Source: Steromphala cineraria
Lineage: Eukaryota; Mollusca; Gastropoda; Trochida; Trochidae
Assembly: GCA_916613615.1 (NCBI GenBank)
Contig: OU744720.1
Span: forward strand, 3,575,749-3,639,748
Reading direction: 5' to 3'
DNA: 64,000 nt
Shown piece after piece: positions 47,501-59,500 of the stretch. The notes under the pieces were generated by a model. The model searched no databases. It was not told where the DNA came from and saw only the letters and a list, made by a program, of their open reading frames with translations. The number at the start of each line of letters is the position of its first letter. The first letter of the stretch is position 1. A program made the position numbers and the translations under genes.

Positions 47501-50500
47501 AGAGACATGATCAATAATTCAAATATATATGATGGTACGGGCTCACTGGAGACATGATAAATAATTCAAATATATATGATGGTACGGGCTCACTCAAGAC
47601 ATGATCAATAATTCAAATACATATGATGGTACGGGCTCACTGGAGAAAAGACAAATAATTCAAATACATATGATGGTACGGGCTTATTGGAGAAAAGACA
47701 AATAATTCAAATATATATGATGGTACGGGCTCATTGGAGAAAAGATAAATAATTCAAATATATATGATGGTACGGGCTTATTGGAGAAAAGACAAATAAT
47801 TCAAATATATATGATGGTACGGGCTCACTAGAGACATGATCAATAATTCAAATATATATGATGGTACGGGCTCACTGGAGACATGATAAATAATTCAAAT
47901 ATATATGATGGTACGGGCTCACTCAAGACATGATCAATAATTCAAATACATATGATGGTACGGGCTCATTGGAGACATGATCAATAATTCAAATATATAT
48001 GATAGTACGGGCTCATTGGAGACATGATCAATAATTCAAATATATATGATGGTACGGGCTCATTGGAGAAAAGACAAATAAATCAAATACATATGATGGT
48101 ACGGGCTCACTGGAGACATGATCAATAATTCAAATACATATGATGGTACGGGCTCATTGGAGACATGATCAATAATTCAAATACATATGATAGTACGGGC
48201 TCATTGGAGACATGATCAATAATTCAAATACATATGATGGTACGGGCTCACTGGAGAAAAGACAAATAATTCAAATACATATGATGGTACGGGCTCACTG
48301 GAGACATGATAAATAATTCAAATACATATGATGGTACGGGCTCATTGGAGACATGATCAATAATTCAAATACATATGATGGTACGGGCTCATTGGAGACA
48401 TGATAAATAATTCAAATACATATGATGGTACGGGCTCATTGGAGACATGATCAATAATTCAAATACATATGATGGTACGGGCTCATTGGAGACATGATCA
48501 ATAATTCAAATACATATGATGGTACGGGCTCATTGGAGAAAAGACAAATAATTCAAATACATATGATGGTACGGGCTCATTGGAGAAAAGACAAATAATT
48601 CAAATATATATGATGGTACGGGCTCACTGGAGACATGATCAATAATTCAAATACATATGATAGTACGGGCTCATTGGAGACATGATCAATAATTCAAATA
48701 CATATGATGGTACGGGCTCATTGGAGACATGATCAATAATTCAAATACATATGATAGTACGGGCTCATTGGAGACATGATCAATAATTTAAATACATATG
48801 ATGGTACGGGCTCATTGGAGACATGATAAATAATTCATATAAATCATATGTAAGGTCACTAACTGGTAAGGACTATTGTCAGAAGACAGGACTGGCTTTC
48901 GCTGGGGAGGTGCTTGTCGTCGTTTATGGTCAGGTTGCACTCTACTGAGGGTTCAGTAATATCCAGCATCGTCTTGGTCGCCACCACCGTCAGGTCGGCT
49001 GTAACCAGATCAATAAATGAACTGTTTGATAGCTGTACAATATCCAAATACAGTTTTTTTTATAAATTTTTAATGTTCAAATAGGGTTAAAAGAGGTGTA
49101 TCAATAAATTTCTGATTAATCAGACATTGTATCTTCATGATTTCAGTTTTAGAGCGTTTTCCTCCATGATGCCATACTCGAAGCCCTTGGGAGTTAAAAG
49201 TTCTAATAGATGAAATCAATTTAAGATTAAAAGTAATTGTGCATTTGTTCTTTAAAGTGGAACATTATTCGACATGGAAGCAGCACAGACCCATGAGCTG
49301 GTGACTCAGCCATAAAGCAGACAGCTGTTCGGTGTGGGATCTACTCCCTACCTGAGTTAACGATGAAGAGGTTGAGATCAGGAACGCATGAGCCGGAGAC
49401 TGAGATTGGGTCGCCGTTTGGGTCAGTCACGGGGATATTGTACACGACATCTTCGTTCTGCACGTCAGGGACGTTCACAGACGTGGAAACTTAAAAATAA
49501 AGATAAGTATTAATGTAAATGAAAGAGACCGTCGACGTATCTAAAAAGCAACATCGACATGGATGGATGGATTAATACCTAGTTTTACAAATAAATAAAT
49601 ATATAGATGTATAGATAAATAAAGGGAATACCCGTACCTCCGGCGGTGCACAACACCTCGGGCAAGGCGTTGGGAATGAGTTTGATGGTGAGAACCTGGA
49701 ACGAGTGACCTCCCTTTCCATCCTCGACCATCACCCCAACGTCAACGTCCTTGATGGAAAAATCTTTCAGGGCCTTCGTACCGTCGTAGTAGACGCCGTA
49801 TTCTGCCAGATACAAACAAACATATGTGTTCGCTTACGTTACGAAATATAGCCTTGAGGCCTCTTTAAGGGCCAAATAAGGATTGATAACCCAGATATAA
49901 ACAACATATTAATCAATCCTTTTCTTTAACAAAAACATATCAGTGAACATTCGTTATTGAAAAAACAAAGCGAATTTGACATGCTATCAAGGGGATACGT
50001 TTAAGACATGAAAAGAAACAAGTACATGGAATGCAGGAGCTGTTTGCGAAAGTCAGATCCGTCTTTGGGTAAATAGCATCAATATATTCGATGCACTATT
50101 TATATGGATTATTTAAGTGGTTTTAAAGATATTGAAGTTTCGTCGGTTGATAAGTAAGAGAAATAACTACTACGCGGACACACCAGCTATTGTAAACCCT
50201 GGCAGTTCTGCAATGACTGATAATAATCAAAGTACTTGTATGTCCTTAACAAAATAACCTGTATCAAAGGTCTTGAATAGATCCCTCCTACATATCTGCG
50301 TAGGGAAATGAACATGTTTAACGGCATCGAAGAAGAAGGGTGTGACAGCAGTTTAAAGAGTGTGTTATGGAATAAAAGTTGAAAATATTGCTTTTACCAG
50401 GCTCCGAACTCGTTTAAAGTTTCCTCTCAGATCGTCAGAACGAGTCCGTATCACAGGCCCCCGGGTCATTGAGCAATCATTATGTATCTACGAAGGCTGT

Positions 50501-53500
50501 CAAATCTGGGGGTCATCTCAAATTTTTTTTTTTTTTTTTTTTTTTAAGGGATGATTGCTCAATGACCCGGGGGCCTGTGGTCCGTATCCATTAGAACACT
50601 GTCGTATGCCGTGTAACAAGTTCGTATCCAGTAGAACGAGTTCGTATCCCATTTGAAACAATATATTACAACTTTTACTCTTCAGAACAGGTTTGGCTTT
50701 TATAAGACTGAATGTTGAACATGTCTTGATCAATGTATATTTAAAGGTTGAAAATGTCTTACCGCCACTGACTTGCTTAACAATGAACGGCGCACTGTCA
50801 GAGACATTGTACGCAGTGAAAGTGACCGGATCTCCTTCTGGATCTTCGGCTGTCAGGACCTGCACAAGTTTCTCTCCATTCGTGTCCTCTGAAAGGCTGA
50901 CCTGGGGCGGCAGATCCTTAATGGTTGGTCGTTGGTTCTGCATGATCAGTAAAGTTTCATAACCATTTTGAAAGTTATGGATATAACACAATGCACGGGC
51001 ATAATCAGAATAAAGAATTCGTATTTTCTTTATATCAATAATGTCCACACATCATGTCTTATCTAATTTATAAACCGCAAACTAATCATAATTACATTGA
51101 TATGATCGATAATGTGAAACTCAAGGGGTTCTAGACGGCATATCGCCAAAAACATTTCCACATGGCAAAACGATTTCGGTTTTTACAAAAGCGATAGTCA
51201 GTTGCCACTTTGACTATAAAGACCCATTTTCAAAGTTCAATATTTTAAAAAGTAATTTTACTGTTTTGTATGTTTTGCAAAGTTTTGCGACCGACCTAGG
51301 GTAAATCGGACAAAAATTAATTAAATAGGAGATAATTGACCAAAATGAAGTGATGTGAAGGCGTGAAGGCGAATCAAGTGTGGCAATCTCAAAACTTCCG
51401 GTTTCTAAATATACGTTTGAAAACAATCTTTGTCGCGCACGACTAGAGTTTATTTTCTTTATTCCCGCAATTACAGTACTTGAGACACGGTGTAAATCCT
51501 ACATGCATAATGATTACGTCACCGAAAGCGGGTTCGTTAAATGCTTTGGCCTTTTTACAGGGGGTACTGTGCTTTGGGCGTCGAAATAAGTATGTTATTG
51601 TCGATAAAAAAAATTAAATGTTATATCAAAGTTTCGTTGAAAGATTTTCCTACCGAGTGATGAATTTATATTCTCAGTAGCTAAATTTCATCCCAAACAG
51701 CATGTAAGTATGAAAATTGGTCTTTAACAAATAATCATTAATCATATCGGTGGAAAATAATCATTTAAAGACAGACGTATCATCATCATATCCTGCCGAG
51801 CAGGGCGAATTATTTGATAATAACCTGAATCCGATTGACATTGCTACAATGTCAGCAAGATATATAGGACCTCAAAGAACAACAGAGTGACGTCACTAAA
51901 TGTTTATACAGTAATTCAATATAGCGCACTTCATATTGCAACTCAAATAATAACAAGTGTTTGCCACCAATGTGGCAATGTCCCCCGCCGCTTGGATATT
52001 GCGATAGAATTGTCACAATGAGCAAATGCTATATTCCCATTGACAAGATGTGCAATGGTTCAAGAGATAACAAATGTTTCAAAAGTGGTCAAAGTGCCGT
52101 TGTGACCTTGAAAATAAAGTCATGGTTATCCATCCATCATTGGTGTCTGCGTAATACCCTAATGTAGTCTCTGAACAAATTTGAAGACATTTGGTGCAGT
52201 GGTTTATGAGATATCAAGTAAACAAGACTTTCAAAAGTGGCCAAAGTTGTGACCTAGAAATTAAGGTCTAGGTCACCCAAAGTGACTGGTGTCTGCGTAA
52301 TCCCTCAATGTAAATTGTAACCAAATTTGAGGACATTTCATGAATCAGTTCATAAGATATAAGATGTTTCAAAAGTGTTGAAGGAACTGTGGTGACCTTG
52401 AAAATTAAGGTCAAGGTCATACAAAGTATTTGTTATCTGCTTAGTCCCACAATGTAGGCTGTGACTAAATTTGAAGACATTTTGTTAAATGGTTCATGAG
52501 CTATCGCGTTAACAAGAGTTTCAAGAGTGGTCAAAGTGCCGTTGTGACCTTGAAAATAAGGTCAAGGTCACTAAAAGTGACTGGTGTCTGACTAATCCCC
52601 CAAGTGAGGCTGTGACCAAACTTGAAGACATTGGGTGCAATGGTTTTTGAGATATCGCGTTAACAAGGATCCGGTCGTACGGACGGACGCCGCTGAATAC
52701 AATGTCCCCCGTTTCGCGTGGGGGACAATAATAATTTCAAAATTCATGTCGTCTTCCGTCGCTTGTCGCTGCTTCACCGTTCGAGATCATTTGTGTCATT
52801 CATATTGTATAAGTCGCTAGCATTAGTAGCTATGGGTTAATAATTAGTCATGATTATGGTATAAGCAGTGATGAGTACATGTATATGAGACATGATAATG
52901 ATATAAACTAGTGTCCAAAAGAAACGCTACAGCGTGTTTGCATCGACATAAAATAAAAACAAACCCATATAGAAATATCATTTTGGTTTAACTTTAAAGA
53001 GTGTCCTTTTCACACAATGTGTATAAAGTCTCAATTTAATCAAGTCAGAATAACCGTAAGGACAAGCCTGTATAGATGGATGTGGTCCAATATTTGAAAA
53101 ATCATTTAAACACTGATCGCGAAAGCGTGGATAAATGTCACAATACATGTTATAAAGTGATGTTAGTAACGGGTATGAACAGCATAAGAGTTTATACAGG
53201 CAAGAACACGTCTACGGACTGACGTCGTCAAACGTCTGATGATGTCTGCGGTGATTCATTCGTTGAAGGGACATTTTTTAACATCCTGGACGTTGGATTG
53301 ACGCACAAGGCGCCTTCTGACATTCCGATCGAGATAATTCCATAAATGTTCGATAGGGTTCATATTAGGTCGTGCCCAGTCGCGACTCTGCCACCGGCTA
53401 ACTCGCCTGGCCATCAGTCTGTTTGTCAGGTATCAGGGTGCTTATTCTCGAAAGTATCCTAGCCCTAGGATGTTCTAACTTTGATCCTAAGGGTTAGGAT

Positions 53501-56500
53501 AAAATCCTACCCTATTCTTAAAAACTATCCCAGTGCTAAGATATCCTAACTTAGGACAAATACTAGGATAGGTCTAAACCTGTCCCAGCTACATCCTAGT
53601 GGAAATCAACATTGCGAAAACATATTCTTTTGATCTTCAGAAAGTATTTGTTCAATCCTTACCTCATTTTAGCAATTATAGGCCTTACTATACACAAAAC
53701 TGCCCTCCTCTATCACTTTTTAGTTAAGTGTCAATGTCAAGGCCAATTTGTAAAGGAGGTAACTCCTGTTTCAAGTTCAAGGTGTATTTTCACATTGCTT
53801 AGTGCAGGGTTATATTGAGTTCAAGTCTTTCCTAATTATTAAATCCAAAAACATTTTTTTTTATTTTTTACTATTTTTGGGGGCAGAATAACTTCTTTTT
53901 GTGATCAATGATCATTTTACGTTGCAATGAAATATACAGAATTATAAAGAATTAATTTTTTTTATCAAAATTATATTATTTTAAGGGAAATTCAAGAAAT
54001 TATCATCTATAATGATACGGCAAAAAAAATTATATCTTATATGTTTATATTTTATATCCTCACAGCTTTTCTTGGAATTTCTTGCTTTTTCAATGCACCA
54101 AGGATGTGATATTTGTGTGTTAAACGCATTAAATCAAAATTAATATCTAGGGGAATTCCCTTTTTATCAAACATTGTCCTATCTCCCTGACTGAAGAGTT
54201 CCGATCCTAGCTAGGATCGGTATCCCAAGTTAGGACAGGTTTAGGATCGTTTCGAGAATCCGTCTTATCCTAACCTAAGGATATCCTAACTTCTGTCCTA
54301 AACAGCTAGGATATATCTTAGCTAGGGCACTTTCGAGAATAGGCACCCTGCAGGAACCATCCGCGGTAGGATGGAGTGTCCGGATACCATGTTGTTGCAG
54401 TATCTGGTACACGGCCTATCGACTGATTCTGTTTCCAAGTGCTGTAACCACTGTTGAGGCTGTTGTGATGGAGCAGTTCCGAAAGTGTTATTACCGGATG
54501 TAATGGTCTTCACTGGCAGAGGTCAATGGTGGTCTGTCGATTATGGGCATGTCTGATGTCTAACCAGTTTGACGTAATCGATACATTAATCTGCGGCCTG
54601 TTATGCCCGGACAACCAAATGGTCTGGCGACGTCTGCGTGTGAGGCCCTTTATAAGTCATTTCCAAGGGCTCTCTCTCTCTTTCATTGACTGTCAAACAT
54701 GGCATTCTTTGGTGTTCTTTTTGTTGCTATGACAATAACGTGTGGGTTATACAATTTATCTGCCCATGCAAAACTTGCTACAGTCAATAATTCCTTTTTC
54801 ACAAAATTACCGATTTAACCGGAAGTGATGGCTTGTTCCCGGTATCTTCGATCAAATACACAGTATTTGGTATAACTGATATACGAAATCATGATTCCAA
54901 ACGAAATGATAACATTATTTGGTAGCGTTTCTTCTGGACACTAGTTTATTAAATTTATAGCGACCACAGTTTCTGTTCTCTTTCAATCATGAATAAGAAT
55001 TTTAAATATCATTTAGATGACATAAACTATATAAAAAATATACTAAGATTATCCTTTTCTTTTCTGATGAATGAAAAATGTTGAAAACAAACCCATTGAA
55101 ATTTAAAGTCTGCAGTGCCAGTGAGGGGTGTGGCTCCCTTGTCAGTAGCTGTTACTGTCCCCTTGACCAGCGTGTCGTAGTATTGCTGTAGGTCCGCACT
55201 CTTGATGATGACGTCACCATTTGTCTGCACTTCCACCACACCGGCGGGATCTTCTGTCGTTAGTGTATACACTACTTTACTGTTGTCGGTATCGGGTTTG
55301 TCATCGTCGGTCGCAATCACCTTGCCGATACTGGTCCCTGCATCACATGAACATAGGTACAGATTTAAAAGAGGCGCTCGGAAAGGAGATCTATTTAACC
55401 ATAACAAATTGTTCGAATGTTAGGACTTCACCAAATGATAGAGACGTAAGTGTCACCTTTAAACATTAAAATACGGAATAAAGGTGATTCATCTGAGTAT
55501 GACACCGAAGAAACATGAGAGTTGCTTATTCAATACAATTATAAAAACCCTTATTTCAATATCGCTGTTATACTGACACATTTTCATTTCCTTTTACAAA
55601 AGTGCCTACGATTTCCAGCTTCCATGTACCTGTGATCGATTCTTAATATACATCGAAATCGTATGATGTTGGATGAGTTGAAGCTTAGAAGCAAGGTTGA
55701 AAATAATCAGTGATATAAACTATTGAAAGCTATGCCTTGCGTGAGACGTTTATATCCTGTCGTGAGGAAAGATGTACCAACCTGTGCCCATATCTGTGGA
55801 CACGGTGAAGATGTAAGTTTCTGTATCAAACTTGGGCTCCTCGTCGTTCACATCGAGGCAGGTGACGTGGAAGGTGCAGTATCCCACAGCGCCCAGGGTG
55901 TCCGTCAGGGTCAGGTTGAAGACTATGGTGGCGGGGCTCGACTCGCAGTCCAAATCGGTGGTGAATCCTATTTTGAGGGGATTTACCGAGATTACGACCA
56001 GGCCGAGAGATGCTGGTTCGATGATCAAAGTGGAACTGTCGCCGGCGTTGTCCACAATAACGAAAGGGTTGATGTCGATCTCGGCGCCCTTAATACAAGC
56101 AAACAGAACAACTCAGAAACATATTGTTATACGATTATCAATAAATGCTAATTATCAAGGCACTGTCCACCGAATTCTCTTCTGTGTGTAATCTGAAACA
56201 GCTTTCTGTACATTTTACAAGTGTCAATTGTACAACGTCTGAAAGTCACAGGCTTCTCTCAGTAACTCTAACCACATTAGAAGGTGCCCAAGGTGACACC
56301 ACAAGTCACTCAACTCGTGTCCCGGAAGAAATGTCCCATATACCTTCAGTTTAACAAGCTAACAAATCGATTACTCATATCTATCCAGTAAGCCAGCGAT
56401 CTAAAACGCATACACAAATAGACATTACGATTGGCGGATCCAGATATTTTGAAAAAGGTTAGGGGAGGGGTTCACACTCGACGTTCGACCAAGTTTTGGT

Positions 56501-59500
56501 CGAGTTTTAATAAAACATTCCGAAAGAGGGATGGTAAAACTCCCCTCTGAACCACCCCGGATACGTCACTGTTGTCTTTCTAAACATGCAGAAATAGAAA
56601 CAGAATTATTAGAGAAGCAATTTAACATCTAACTTACAAAAATCAATACTTTAACAAGACAGCAATAGCAACAGTGACGTCTATACATTAAATGATGCCA
56701 TCCTCTACAAATTAATTAATCGATTACGTCCCAAATTGTTCATTCATCGATGCATTCATACACTTATGTCGTGATAAATCCTTACGTTAGTTCATTAGTT
56801 AACGTAATAATGAATCCCAGCCAATCTACCAATTCAGTCCACTACATTTAGATAGTGAGAAGATACTCATTGGTTTCCCAGAATGAAATAATGATCAACT
56901 AAATGCTCTTATCCTCATCTTCAAATGAACGGGTTTCGAACTTAAACAAAAGAGGCCGCCAACCTTTAAAACAATAGTCTTTATATTATTACCAAATGTT
57001 CAGGCAAATGTCCAATAGAATTGACACTTTCTTAAATTTTGGACATCTTGTCATTTATTGTTTATGTAAACATACTTTGTGATTGACACCATATATTTAT
57101 GAAATAAAACTGTAAATTCAAAAAAAGCCAATAGATGCCATAGAACTAGGCTATTTCAGATTGAGCACTATAAAGCACGTACGGGACCCTCCGCCAGATC
57201 GCGAAGGTAGACTGGATCTGGACACTGCGGCACGTCGTTACCGTCGGCGATGTTCACCTCGATGTCGTACTCGCTACTCTTGTAGCCGTCGCTTACCGTC
57301 ACCTTCAAGTCGTATTTGTTGAGGGTATCAAAGTCGAAGGGACCAACGGCCTTTATTACATTGCCACCTGAAACATGGGTGTTGCTTGAACCGTCATACA
57401 GCGTACTAGCGGTTGATTGTATTTAATAACCAGGTGTTTATAGATGACCTTATTCTTTAGTCTTACCATTTCGTGTTACTCGCTGAATACGGAGTTTCGC
57501 TCTATGTTCCGAATAGTTATAGCATTTTAGGTATGCAGTTGTAGCCTACCAAAAACTATTGCATTTAATCCGCCAGGAAATGCAAAGTACATATCACAGT
57601 TTGTTAAAATTTACTTTACCTTTAAAAGACATCTGATGTATTTAATCATGGCATTTTTTGGTAAATAAATGCCTTGTTGAAATATCTTTGTTAAAGTTTG
57701 GCAGGTGTAGGAAATTCTTCTTATCAACATCCATGAGAAGAGGAGGTACGCGATGCAACCGTGCAATGCCTTGAACAACAACAAATATTTTCCATTATTC
57801 CCCTTAGACTATCACTGTTGTATTTCATAACCAAATGGTCACATGGTTAAAACTTACTCTCTACGGTGAAGAGCGATGCACCGGAAGTGGGTGTCACATC
57901 GAGGCTGACGCTGATGTCGGGGAAGACGGTGAGGTCGATGACGTTCATGGTGTAGATCTCTGTAGGCACATTCTCCGGGATTGTGATGGTGGTGATCACC
58001 CCGGGGTCCTCCGGCTTCAGGTTCAGTTCTGGAATCACATCAAAATTGGAAGTAAGATAACCATGTCTTGGTCTTGCCTGATATGTATTTAACAATGTTA
58101 TATTTGGGATCAACCTATCTTGAATAGTACAGAATACAGATTATTGTTCTTTTTCAGGCGGAATTCGAACCCACACCCTCAGAGTCAGGCAACGAAACCA
58201 GCAATGACCATACCAACAGTTAACCAACCCGCTCGTTTCGCCATCCACAAAAATTGAGGTCCAACAAGAGGTAGTTAAGCTGTTGTTACATTCATTACCC
58301 CTCTGATAGATGTTAATGAGATGATAGGTATTGTATCTGAAAAACGTCATCATAAGTCAGTTGAAGTATTCTAGTACCAAATAACGGGAAAGGGGGTCAG
58401 TTGGCCGTCAAGTGGTATCGCAAAGCTCGTACTGCTTGCGCCCCTCTTTCATTTTTACTGGCGAGTAAAACATATTTTGAAAAAATATATCATGATTTTT
58501 TTAGGACCTTATAATGCTATTGTAATCTTTTGAGCGATCGCACTTACTAAATCGAACATTGACTCTGAGAGACCTAGCTTCACATGTAGGTATACTTGAC
58601 ATAAGTACGTGTCCTAAAATCATTATATCAACAATGAAGAGTAGAAGTGTTCATGTCATAATTGAGATAAATGTCTCGATATGAATGTCATTTCTTCATA
58701 ATTATTTAAGCAATTGATAAAATGAAAGGTAGCAAATTATACTTCAATCTTTCCAACTTCACTCGCCAAGCCATAACTAGCGTCAGCTCCTATTACTGGC
58801 GCCTTTTGTATTTCCCTAACCTTTCAGCTATTTGAATCACTACGGCCCTCGATTGCCGAATAAGAAATACGAGGAAAGATTAATTTTTCGCAAAATGGGG
58901 CACTGCACTAAAATATCGCATATATATACATATCAACATGTCCCATAAATAAAAGAATGTAAAAACTCTCTGTAAAACCATGTATGTACAAACGAAAAAG
59001 AAATCAAGTGAAGAAAACAAATTCACAAACATATGGCTTAACATTAAGAATGGAGACTGGTGTGACTAATGGTATTTCGGTATGGATGGCCTTTTGACTC
59101 ACTGTCCAGTGTAATGATGACACTAAAGTCAACATCGGCGTTTTCCCCGTCTCCAACTTTGCCGGTGATCTCAATTGTCCCTGTGTCGAGCTCGGCTAAG
59201 TGCTTCGTCGTCTTCACGTTACCGCCAGCTGCAATTTGTACATTACATCAATATCAAACGAGTTAATCAAAGTGACACGTTCATTAGCGTTATCATACAG
59301 AAAACATTAGTATGTGACACAGTTATAAACGTAAACCAAAATAATGTTTATTCACACTAGCCCACTGTCAACTTCTAGTTGATGTTCAGACCTTACAGTG
59401 TGGCTTGTATTCATATGATGGACATTCGTGGTAAAACATTAAAGTCGCTTATCAAAGAGAACTTCCCCACCAAGCCGAAATTGAATTCGTAAAAGAACGG

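Larger units (their letters stand above)
52911..54941 (-). mobile_element. Tc1-like transposon relic with a second transposon inside
   Basis: TA at 52909-52910 and 54942-54943 flanks inverted ends 'GTGTCCAAAAGAAACGCTAC' and GTGTCCAGAAGAAACGCTAC. Minus-strand transposase remains are present on both sides of the insertion at 53434-54350. Without that insertion the element would be about 1.1 kb, a usual Tc1 size. It is in cadherin intron 8. Confidence 0.85.
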
